Assembly (NCBI GenBank): GCA_036245805.1
Contig: BTRK01000006.1
Location: 18,756,365 to 18,820,364 of the forward strand
DNA length: 64,000 bases
Source: Pristionchus mayeri
Taxonomy: Eukaryota; Nematoda; Chromadorea; Rhabditida; Neodiplogasteridae
Direction of reading: 5' to 3'
The notes under the pieces are model-generated. The model made no database searches and was not told the origin of the DNA. It saw nothing but the letters and a program-made list of their open reading frames with translations. Of this stretch, positions 20,744 to 32,400 are shown one piece after another. The translations under genes were made by a program, and so were the position numbers. Within the stretch, counting starts at the first letter, position 1. The number at the start of each line of letters is the position of its first letter.

Positions 20744-22234
20744 TATGCCGAGGATGTCAAGGAGTTTCAGGATATCTTTGCGTACTGCGCAATCTAGACA
20801 TTAGAAGGAGAGAATCAAGAGAATTATGGTGACTATGGGACAAATATTCTAGAATCAGTCGATTTTCATGGGACAAAGTTTGGTGATATCCGAATCCAAG
20901 TGATAACCATTATAATGACTACAGAATAAAGTCAAGTTTCAAATTATTGAGCTGTAAACATGATATACTAGATAAGGCCAATTACGATGGAGAACAACAA
21001 ACAAAAGGAACGATTTTATGACTAATACTACTGCTGAACCGAATTGAGACTTTCATCTCTCATTTCTCCTTTTCTACTGTGTTCCTCCTCTACCCATCTC
21101 AGCCTCTTGTTAAAAGTGTTTTAGCTGTGAAACAAAAATTTACATCCACATCTTCATTCAACCACTCATGATGAGTTCCTGATGAGTTCCTCCCGTCGTG
21201 GGACGGTTGGTTATATGCGACTGCGCTCCAAAACAACCAACCGCGTTACCTTGGGAAATACTCCAACCCTTCCCAACGTAGGCAATCTTGTGCAAACACC
21301 ACAATCTAGCTCTCAATTAGTGTAATTTCGCTCCCTTTCTCTGAGTTTTGCAGTTTTAAAATTTCACGTAACCTTGCTTCTTTTTATAGTAAATTCCACG
21401 ACCGTTACAATAGACGAAGCGATATCTTTCGCGGTTTCATTGTACAGCCCCCCAGTACGAACAACGCGGATGTTGTTCGATGATTTGCCTTTACTTGCAA
21501 GCTCTGCATATTTGCAAGTGGAAACGCTTCGCGACCCCAACGTCTTCCTAACACAAGAGTTCACTCTCAGTCATCACTTTGCCCGCTTCGAAGCACTGGG
21601 GAACTAGGAGCAACGGTCTTCTCATCCCAACTTCCTTCTTCCATCCACGATTGAAAGCTATTCGTCGCTCAATGGTGTGCCCCCTTTCCTTTCTTCTTTT
21701 GCAGGATCGAACGTAGAAGCACACACACTACAATTCCATTTCTTGATGAGAAAAGATAAACTGTTCGAAAAAATAACATGAACTACATTAACAAGTCTCT
21801 ATTCCGAGTCTGGTTACACTCGAATACGGCATGAATCCATCGGGCAAAATGGAATGGAAAAAGTAACGAAATAGGAATGGTGATAGGCCAGTACTAGTCT
21901 AGAGTGTCCATAGGCCTCCAACCAGCTGCATGATCTAATCACGACTTCCAGCCAACTCTGCAATGGGTGGTGCGAGGGGAAGGAATCCCTCGGGATTTGT
22001 GTTACCCCCTTATGCTATTATTTCCAGTATCTACAATTTAACATGCTCACGTATAGAATTCACTAGATTGGGCTTATCACATGATTTGTATCATGGAAAA
22101 TATGCGAAATGGTTCGACTAATGTGGTACGATTTCTTCGAGTAGCAACTCTCCCGCCAAGCAGACTGAATGCCGCCCTCTCTCTCTATAGTCCGCATCAT
22201 TTTGCCTTAAAAGCAACGGATGGAAAAGAATGGG
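20744..22234. other. intergenic, nothing recognised
   Basis: Contains a short direct repeat (GATGAGTTCCT twice near 21168-21188) and a small hairpin (GGTTGGTT/AACCAACC near 21205-21245). No gene is supported. Confidence 0.4.
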
Positions 22235-23326
22235 CTACAATTCCGCTAAATCGAGGCCTCCTGCTAGACATTTCAAAAATGCGGCGTCATCCATCTGATC
22301 CAGACTCTTGTACATCTCCAAGTCTGATGGTGAGTGGAAGTCAATTACGTAAACTAGAAAATATCTTTTTGATGAGTAAAGCTGCAAATCACAGTGTAAT
22401 ACAGTCTTGACCATCTCAGGAACAGTGAAGAGCGATTCGTGAATGATGATGAGAAGGTTGAATGAGTTTGCATTTCAAATTCCTGGGGGAAGAAGTAGTT
22501 TATGTATCGGAAAAGAAAGAACCTCGACGAATAAAGCAATCCCGATATTGAGACAGCCAGTTAGTTTCGTTGTGAGGCTGGCAAGCTATTCAGATTAATC
22601 AGTGATATTCCTCTTATTGCACAATACTTACGATTGACATGAAGCGCGATACGTAGAATCCATAGGAACGGGCCAGGAAAATCGTTGCCTAAATTACAAT
22701 CGAAATTCCGTTGATGCTCGTTGTGTCGACGACTACCGGAATAGCTCCAAGTACAGCTGGAAGAAGCACCGAAATTACCATTCCCTTAGAATAATAGAGT
22801 TCTCTCAAAGGATTGCGTAGAAGCAGATACTGAAACCGAATTTTGATTTCGACTTGATGATTTTCCGTGCTCACGCAAATAAGACAATGCTTCGAGACGG
22901 TTACCAGAGTGAACAGATTGAGAGCCAATTATATATACCACGGTCTAACAATCTGTGAAGAATGGATTTGAATTGTCGATGAATTAGCATATCCATAATC
23001 GCAACCATTAATCTCATCGTTCATCGTAAAAGTGGAAAACCTGCCAACTCACGTAGCAAATGAGCAGCTTATCAGTGCGAATGAGTATTAACAGTGGAGA
23101 TCGGGCGAGAAGGAATACGAGCAGGATCAAATAGTCATGTTTGTATCTATTCCATAGATCCCCATTTCTGAATATGTACCAAACGAGCCCAAAGCAGAGC
23201 AATGCATCGAGAATCTAGAAACTAATTTTATTTTTAAAAATATATTTAAAATACCTCGTGGTATCCTTCAGTTCTCTCTTTGCTCATGTAATCGGCGCAA
23301 CGTTGATAGAATGACTCGGGGGACAT
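22235..23326 (-). CDS. multi-pass membrane protein, possibly chemoreceptor-like, may be degenerate
   Basis: ATG 23324-23326 (MSPESFYQRCADYMSKERTE) starts exon 1. Exon 2 carries two hydrophobic helices (ILDALLCFGLVWYIF and YLILLVFLLARSPLLILI). Later pieces give ATIFLARSYGFYVSRFM, LTGCLNIGIALFVE and a long C-terminal exon with FNLLIIIHESLFTVPEMVKT, ending at TAG 22235-22237. Several hydrophobic helices and the exon style resemble nematode serpentine receptors, but no diagnostic motif was found. The final two exons do not join in frame at an obvious acceptor, so a pseudogene is possible. Confidence 0.4.
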
Positions 23327-23772
23327 TATCGAGAAGAGAAAATGGCGAGTTCAATTGATGGAAATTGATCAAGAATAGGATGGTAAAGCTTTGGTGCCTT
23401 TCTCTTTGTTTACGCGTGGGGAGTAAACTATTCCGGCAGAAAGCAATACCGCGCAGGCTTTTTTCGCTCTAGATACTGACGTCATACTTCCCGTCACTGG
23501 CCGTAACTATTCCGTCATAGCCTAATATCTGTCCCTGAACTGAAACATTTTGTGTTTGGATTAACATGCTAAGCATTCTAAAGTGAGTACTGCTATAAAT
23601 TGTTAAGAAACCCGTGTGAACTGTTTAGTCATTTCTAGGAAACTTTATTTCGCACCGGGTACTGATTAACGTTAGGATACTCGATTACAATCGGCAATTA
23701 ACGGCACAATAAACACAATAATCTGCGGCATTACAATAGGTAAAACCAGGAACTACTAAAGATGAGTACGGT
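23327..23772. other. intergenic
   Basis: Short spacer between two minus-strand genes, probably the promoter of the membrane protein. No element is recognised. Confidence 0.4.
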
Positions 23773-25928
23773 CTAGTTCTCCCTCACTCTCACCCATTCA
23801 ATCCATCGAATGGGCGACTGGGGAAGGGCGATTGGCGCCTCTCTCACCAGTCTCATTCCCATGCTACCCGTCATCACCGAGTACATCGAGTTGCTCGCCA
23901 GCTTCTGAAAATGAGACCTTCGAATTTAAAAGCTGAGAGAATTAGATCTCAATAGGCGATTCCATTGTCTCTCTCAATTAAACCGATCGAGATATTGTGG
24001 GAAACGAAGAGACGATGAATTTCTAACTCTACTGAGAATGGGTTAGGCTATCAATCCAGAAGGCTGCTGACCTCGTCGAGGAACTTCTTCCAATATGAAT
24101 TGGGGAGGCCGAAGAAGAGGAAGGAGTGGTCGAGGAGGCAGACTGACGTAGGGGGGAGCGCGTAGAGTTGGGTGATGAAGGCAGCTGAAGATATATTATT
24201 TTGAAAAACTAGCTAAACTGTAACTTCAATGTGACTGGTGCTCAATAATTTTCATTTTTTCTAGATATCGAAGCATCAATGAATATAATTAAAGAAAAAT
24301 GAACGAACTCGGATTGGAGAGCCCCTCAGCATCATCCTCGCGATCCAAGGACATGTTGATTCTCCCGGCGTGAGAGCAGATGGAAATGATGGAGGGACTG
24401 AAAAATCAATAAACATTCCGTAGAATTATATTTCAGCATCGTTAAAATATGACTAGTAGTAAACGAGTGATCAGACTCACGCTCTGGAGTCATCGAGTAT
24501 CGCGCATTCGCTGTCGATGTCATCGACAGTCGAAGCACTCAGCAGACGGGCGCACAAAGCGAAGTCTTCGGGAGAGAACAATTCAGATGCGAAGGCTCCG
24601 ACGACGACAGATTCGATGAGGGAGGAGAGCAGACGGAAGACCTGAACAGGGAAATGAGTTGATGAATCATCTCCATTCTGACATTAGTATTCTCATACCA
24701 AAAACTCACTTTCTCGGTCGATAAACTTAAATATTTGAACTACAACCCAGTGAATTTCCTATTCAGAACATATTCATAAACTTAGAGAAGGAAGAAGAGC
24801 GTTGTCTCACCTCGTCCACGATGGGGTCTTCATCTCCACTCAGCGTCACTCTGAGAATGGGATCAGAGTCTCGCTTCAATTTCTCGTATCGTGGCCAGTC
24901 GAGGGAGGCGAGATCGTGATAGGGAAGATTGGAAGGGAAGAAGTGAATACTCACTTCCAGACCATCCTGCAAATGAAAGATAATCGGAATGGAAAGAAGA
25001 ACATTTATTTTTTTTAATTTAAAGATCTTACTACTACCTCAAAAGAACCATTTTCGAATTTCTCGGTTTACGTTTCATAACTCACATCATTCTTCTCCAT
25101 AGAAACTTGATTGAATTTCAGCCGATTTTCATCTTTGCACATGAATTCCTTCACTCCAGAGTGGAATTGAGTGGAAACCTGATAGACAACATGTTTTCAC
25201 ATTTTTGCTTTTTTTAACAACATCTCTGAGATCGCAATATTGAGGTTAACAATAAGAAGACATAAAAGAACAATTTTTAAAAAATTGATAACTACTGAAT
25301 ATGTTCCTTGTCGCTTGATATAAAGAAGAGCATACCTTAGAGAGATTGGCCAGATCTATGCAATCTTCGTAGGTGTGGAGAAAGAAGAAGATGCGCTTGC
25401 AGGCTGGCCACGGCAGCGAATCCCAACTGGAAAAGGGACAATTTTGGGACTGCAGAGTTGTTTAATTGATACGAGAGGTGGTGCATTTTTTCAATCAATA
25501 CCTTCATTGAATTATTCACAAAATATGTGTATCTACTACAAATGAGAAAAACATCGTGAAGTACCTCTTGCACTTGAGAAGATGGGCGGGTCTGGCAACC
25601 ACCACGATTCCCTCGTTGTGTGCCTGAGAGAACCGAAGTTTTAGTTCAACGGATGGGTTCAGGAGACAAGACGATCATTTATTGCTGGCAAAATTTGAAT
25701 TACAGAAAAATGAACAAGAGCAACAAATTTCATAGAAACATTGCCTCGTCAAATTGGCAGTCATTGAAAATCAGACGAGCATATCCAAATACTACTGTTC
25801 AAAACTTGATAGAAAATTGGGGATGCTAATAGGCAAACCTCATCAACTTGCTTCTCGGAAATCTGCATCTTCTCAAACTGCTGCTGCAGCTGGTGCATGG
25901 AGGAGTCGGTTGATCCAGCATTTCGCAT
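23773..25928 (-). CDS. F-box-like protein (9 exons), hypothetical
   Basis: ATG 25926-25928 opens a Gln-rich start (MHQLQQQFEKMQISEKQVDE). The next two exons give LLKCKSWDSLPWPACKRIFF and FLHTYEDCIDLANLSK, and then VSTQFHSGVKEFMCKDENRL. Their pattern of Leu-Pro, hydrophobic helix, Leu-Ala-x-Val/Leu-Ser and a following aromatic resembles the F-box fold that recruits substrates to SCF ubiquitin ligases. The remaining exons (about 24815-24967, 24482-24652, 24308-24400, 24072-24184, 23773-23907) encode a roughly 220-residue globular C-terminus (for example EVSIHFFPSNLPYHDLASLD and TSVCLLDHSFLFFGLPNSYW). The frame is kept at the junctions checked and the TAG is at 23773-23775. The total is roughly 330 aa. 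The F-box assignment is inference from pattern. Confidence 0.5.
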
Positions 25929-26413
25929 GCTATCGCTGATCGAAAAATCAAAATCGTAGTCAAATAACTATCCATATCCAATCGTCCTGTGAGAGAATTT
26001 TCAATACCAATGAATTGCATGACAGAACAACTCCTCAACTTCTATTGAAACTATCAAGCACTGCATCAGAACAACAAGAACTGAAAACAACAAGACATGG
26101 AGCATATTATTAGACAACGATAGAACTCTGGTACATCGACCGGATGATTTGTCAGCTTTTCCACTCGTCCATTAAAGCAATAAAAAACTCATCAGTTTAT
26201 TGTTTTCATTTTCGAAAAGATAACAACATGGGAAAATTAGGAAACTTCTAGGCAAGCTTCTACTATTGTGTACAGTGTACAAGCGAACTTGAACTTCTAC
26301 AGACCAACTTGGGTCGTTGATTACTAAATAAAATGAGGTGAATAACAGAACACGTACGAATAGAACGATAAAATAACAGACAAGATGAATATCGTGGATT
26401 AACGACCGATTCC
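25929..26413. other. intergenic
   Basis: No exon is recognised. It separates the F-box-like gene from the 3' end of the very large minus-strand gene. Confidence 0.4.
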
Positions 26414-29400
26414 TCACTGGTTGTGTCCTCCCCTCACTCTGGCTCCGCCCCTTCCTCTTCTCTCAGTGTGCTGCAGCGGCAGATGTCTCGGTCGCTGCTG
26501 CACCGGCTGCAGGATGGGCGGGCCATGGAGGTAGTGAGAAGACTGGGCAGAAGGAGGAGGGAGGGGCGCAGAACGACCAGTGACTGAGGCGAAACGAGCC
26601 GGGATCGGGATGTATCTGAAAAAGAAGATACTTGCGAGTTTCGTGCATCACCCACTCCATATTCCACCAAATCTCCCTAAGAACTACTGAGAGGTATCCA
26701 GGCGATACAGAAAGAATGTTTTGTTGAAATAGAGTACTGTCCCATGTACCGTATTCCAATCAATCGATAATCCTTCGATACTCACCGACTGCTCGGCCCT
26801 GGCTGGTCGGGATCGCTCTCCTCCACGTAATCCTCGTCCGAAGTGATCATACGAGCACCAGCGAATCTGAAAATGAAAGATCGCGTTTAGTGTTTGTAAT
26901 TATCTCAAGCCTCCTGACCAAATTTCGTTTCATCATGCTACCATCAAGGCATGCATTGTGAACAATTAATCCGACACTTGTTTCATGTAGAAAATTAAAA
27001 AAAATATATTTATAAATTCCAACACTCTTTGGAGAATTTTCTACATCTATAGAATTCTACTCGTGCATCTGATCCTACCTCTCCATATTGTACCTCCTCT
27101 CTGCCCTCTCCCTCTCAGCTCCACTCATCTCTCCATCGGTGATCACCGTCTGATTGCGACCTTCGATTATGTTGAAATCCTCGTCCACCAGAATCTCCTG
27201 AAAGAAAGAAGGAATGATTAGTATCGTCATCGCAATGAGCTAAAGCGTAAATACAATAAGAAATGACGAATATCAAGTTGCTTTTTCGTTGCATCGAATC
27301 ATCATCTAATTCAGAAATTTCCTCACAACCAGTGTTCCTACTCACCTCGATGTCGACATCCGATGCCTCGTCCTCCTCCATCCTGCTCCTGCAGAGTTCA
27401 AAGATCAATTTTCAGCCCAAGCCTCGAATAATTAAATCTCATAATTGTGAACTCTCTCGTACCTTCCCAGACTGATCTCTCTCGGGTCGATCATCCTCTT
27501 TCCTCCTCCCTCCTTCTCCTTCCTTCCCTTCCTCTCCTTCCTCTCTCTCTTCACGATCATCTCCGTCTCTTCCGTTCCATCCGCCTCGCCCAACTCACGA
27601 CGAACCTTGTCGAACGATCTAAAATGAAACAGATGAGTAAGATGATTTTGAGTTCTCGTGCACTTTCCACTCTCCGGTAATTTTCCAGATTTTGTGTTGT
27701 CATTAGGAAACCCAAACACACCGGTCTAGAAGTAAGAATAAGGCAAAGGAAGCTTACTGTTCTGGCTTTACCATAAATCTAGATGAGATCTAGCTCAATA
27801 CTGTAGCCCTACCGTACCTCTGTGAGCAGAAGAAGTCAAGTCCCAGCTTGGCCAGGAACTTCTTCATGTTGATTCGCTTCCTGTATCCGATCTCATGATC
27901 AGCGCAGAACTCGCGATCCTGCAATTATATATTTTTTTACAATTTGTATTTTTATTTTGGCACACGAAGTTCCACGATGATCGCTGACACGCCTAGCAAA
28001 AGCAATACATTGCATTCATGGAACTTTAATTCTGCATGACTCTCAATGAAAAATGTTATTCTTATTATTATTATTATTGTTGTTGTTGTTTTCATATAAA
28101 CAAAGATATTGATTATACTCACCTGCTCCACAGTCATCGTTGCCGGGATGCTGAACTTTCTCTGCAGCTTGTCGATGATCGCTTTCACCTGCGAGGTTTA
28201 AGGTTTCACTTCGGATACGAGTCAACGAGAAAAGAGTGAACAATGATGGTATCATCAGTCGATGGATAAAACAACATTGAACTGCAAGATTATCCCCTTG
28301 ATATCATACGCATTCATCCTAATGCGCATATTTTCGGTTTTATACTTCTAGCCCATAGCTGTGCACGACACGGTCGGGGGGGAGGGGGGGGGGTGCCCGC
28401 CGGCGGTAGGCATCCCCCCCCCTTTTCCGGCAACGTATAGGGGGTCATGGTGAAAATCGATAAAAGGTCATTGGTAGATCAAGACTAAGTACCATAACCA
28501 ATCGATAGTACATTATCGACTGATACCGTATATGGCTACCGTAACCCTCAATTATCGCACACTAACTTTTTTCCCCAAAAAGTCAAATTACCATAGCCAA
28601 TCGATAGTACAGTACCCCAAGATACCGTATATGGCTACCGTAACCCCGAATATCGCGAACTGACTTTATTTTTAAAAAGTCCTGAAACCGTGCCCAATCG
28701 ATTCTGCAGTACCCAAGTAACTACCGTAACCCAGTTCCTTGGGTCAGATCCAGTTCCTTGGCTCAAGCATTTTTCTAAAAATCCAAAATTGATCCTAAAA
28801 ATATTTCAAAGTATCCTATCGTATTTCTAATAACTGTGGAGTCATGCTACCATACACTTAAGATTTTTAGAAAAATGTTCAGGATTTTTAGAAAAATGTT
28901 TGACCCAAGGAACTGGATCTGACCCAAGGAACTGGGTTACGGTAGTTACTTGGATACTGTAGAATCGATCGAACACGGTTTCAGGACTTTTTAAAAATAA
29001 AGTCAGTTCGCGATATTCGGGGTTACGGTAGCCATATACGGTATCAGGGGGTACTGTACTATCGATTGGTTATGGTAATTTGACTTTTTGGGAAAAAAGT
29101 TAGTTCGCGATAATTGAGGGTTACGGTAGCCATATACGGTATCAGTCGATAATGTACTATTGATTGGTTATGGTACTTAGTCTTGATCTACCAATGACCT
29201 TTTATCGATTTTCACCATGACCCCCTATACGTTGCCGGAAAAAGGGGGAGGGGGGGGGGTGCCTACCGCCGGCGGGCACCCCCCCGACACGCTCCTTGCA
29301 CAGCTATGTTCTAGCCTCTCTCGCTGAAAAATGCAAGATGCGGAACGAAAATCCGGACGATAACTTCGCCCTATCGACAATCTATTTAACCATTCAGTTC

Positions 29401-32400
29401 TACCACTTGCCGTAATATTTACTGATACGGTAGTACTCAGTTTACCTGTTCCTTCTCCAACTCCTCGTCTCCCTCCACTCCATCACCAAACACACGTTTA
29501 ACAGCTTCCAGCACAAACTGAAATTTTAAAAAAATTAACGATTGGAGATGTCAAGATGAACAATAATCGAAATATATTCGAGGGTAGATATTCAAATCGT
29601 AAAACCTAAACACGTGATTGTATCTAAAACTGTAATCCAAATGGAGAAATCAATATTAGCTCACATTGAATCGATTGTTCCTCGATCGCAGGGGCGCCTT
29701 GGTGAAGGGAACAGGACAGAGGGGCGCTCTGAAACGAGAGAACGCTCTTAACCTACAGTAATCTGAATCCGATCAACCAATGTCAATCGATAATTCTCTT
29801 ACTTCTTCGTGAGTCCGGATTCCAATTGCTTCTGGTGCGCCTTGTCCAGTTGTTCCTTCGCGTGCTCGACCTAAAAAAAAGTTAAAAATTTAACTTAAAA
29901 TATTAATTCTGCTAAAAAATTTAAATGAAACAATCAGATTAACGTTGCAACGTTAATATTGGGGTGTCCGGAAAGTTCGTATAATGCTTCGGAAAAAAGT
30001 CAGTTCGCGATCAAATGCAGTGATTGCGCAATCTGTATGTCAACAATGTATTGCATCATTCTGACGTTGAGTAGTGAGAGGATTTAATCAGTCTCCTAGT
30101 TGCTACATTGATTCTTGTGATGGACTCCCATCTCTACCTCCGAGCAGTTTTACTTCATTACTACCGTATTGGCCGATCCGTGAAGGAGGCCCACTCTGCC
30201 CTTGCCCAGTCGGAAGGAGCTGACGCCCCCTCCATACCCTTCTGCTATAAGTGGTTCTCCCGCTTCAAGGGGAGTTTGGTCTCGATGATCAACCCCGCTC
30301 TGGACGCCCTCCCTCCCTCGATCAGCCTCTCGTTCTCCGCACACTGAAGCGCAAGCCCATGGCCAGTGTGCGTGAGTTGAAGAAGGATACTGGTACTCCC
30401 AGATCAACGGTGTCCGATATCCTCCATCGATCTGGGAAGAAGCCGAAACTCCCACAAGTGATTCCCCATGACCTCTCCCCCGAACAGCTGAAAAATCGTG
30501 TTCAAGTCTGTCGGAAATTACTCCATCGTAGATCCAATCTTCGATGGGTCAATTCCATCATCGCTACAGATGAGAAGTGGATCACGTACGATAACCCTGC
30601 GAGGAGACTGCAATGGGTGGATGCAGATGAGAAGCCCACGCCCGTCCCGAAGAAGGAAGAGCACGGAAAGAAGGAACTCCTCTGCTTCTTCTTCTCAGTG
30701 CTCGGTCCCATCTACTGGGAGATCCTCGCCCCTGGCACCAGCATCAATGCCGACCTCTTCTCTGAACAACTGGAAGATGTCGCGATCAGAGTCCCTCCCA
30801 GACTCCTGAACCAGGGCAAAATTCTTCTTCTGATGGACAATGCTCGCCCACATCGAGCGAAGATGACCCAGAAGAAAATGGACGAGCTGAAGATCGAGAG
30901 GATTCCCCATCCACCGTATTCCCCGGATCTCTCCCCATGCGACTACCACTGCTTCCGCTCTCTCTCTGACTTCTGCAAAGGAAAGAAGTTCAAGAATCGA
31001 GATGAAGTTGTGAGGGCTTTCGTGAACTGGGCGGTCTCGAAGAAACCCGCATTCTGGAAGAGAGGAATCGAGACCCTGCCCAATCGCTGGAGGGAGGTAG
31101 TGAGAAAGAAGGGGGCATACATTGGTCACTGAGAATTGTAAAGCATTGAATAAAAAATAAAAACAAAAAATTATACGAACTTTCCGGACACCCCAATACA
31201 TACAATTGCCTTCCGGGCAAAGAGCTGTCATCGTCGTTTACTACAAACGATAGAGAAGTGGGCAGGTTTCTTGATAGGAAAATACCGAGAAAATGTTTCT
31301 TACAGTGCGGATCATTTGACAAAGTACAGGGTGGTCCATAAATATGGTGACAAGGTTTTTCAAGCGGTTCTCGCCAACGAGTGGGGCTTTTGGCTCACTT
31401 TCATAAATGCAAATTACTGTGCATTCAGGCAACCTATATTGAGGTTTTCAGCTGATTAGATTGAGTACTATCTATTCTGAGAATAAAAATTTACGTCGAG
31501 AAAAGTGTGCCGTGCTCCGCTCACTTATTTGCCTTATCTAGCTTCGAAGCAGTAAAAATTCGCAAATTTCGTATGTATGAAAGGGCTATACTTTTGTCCA
31601 CTGATTATCATTTCGAATTCTATTTGCAAATCCGGTCAAGCGTTTAGACGAAAAATGTTCCACCCCAATACATTACGCCTACATGTGTTCTCAAAGTAAT
31701 TCATCTCTGCTCCGGTAAATATATTTCACAAGAAAAATTTAGATTTTTCTGGCAGTCTGATCAGCCCTTCGGTGACATTTCATATTCGAAGTTTTCATCT
31801 GGCCTCAGTTGCTCCCATACCCACAAATACCAAAAAAATTTGCCCACATCCTCTTTTCTACTAATCAAATGTGCAGCTTTCTCGTCATCTCATTTCTTCC
31901 CACTCTTTCTCCTCCTCTCCCCTAGCTGATTCATCTCTCCTCTGCTCACCTCCTTGATGAGTGTCTTCTCCCTCCTGATGGCCTTCCTTCTGTAGTTCTC
32001 GAAGAATCGGCGACGAGTCTCTTCCGCCGCCACCGTCGACTTCATCTGAACACAAACTCTTTAATATTACTATTAAAATAATTGAATAATAATGAAAACG
32101 ATGAAAAATATCGATTGCAACATCAAAACAAAGATCAACGATCACTGGCCTTCTCCATCGTCTGCTCGTACAGCGTATTCATCAGTTTCTCTCTCGCATC
32201 GACGAGTTTCCGATACTCGCCGAAGTCAGTGCACTCCCCGATCATCGCACGCTGCAGAGATTTATTGGATCTTATTTTCCACACATTCCGCCAGAAACAC
32301 TACACCATGCGTGAACATTTAGGGATAACTCTTATGTGAAGCGAGCGGAAATCGCGATGGCTCCAAAACTTTAATACCAATACTGTCTTGCACAAAATAT

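Noticed and set aside
21168..21215. CTGATGAG motif suggesting a hammerhead ribozyme
   Set aside because: The required GAAA core segment and closing stems are absent; the motif is part of a short direct repeat.
21374..21607. 77-codon plus-strand reading frame
   Set aside because: No splice context, signal sequence, domain or homologous feature; it overlaps an equally long antisense frame.
31329..31356. Solitary mariner-terminus-like sequence CAGGGTGGTCCATAAATATG
   Set aside because: No inverse partner or flanking duplication was found in the window, so an element cannot be delimited.
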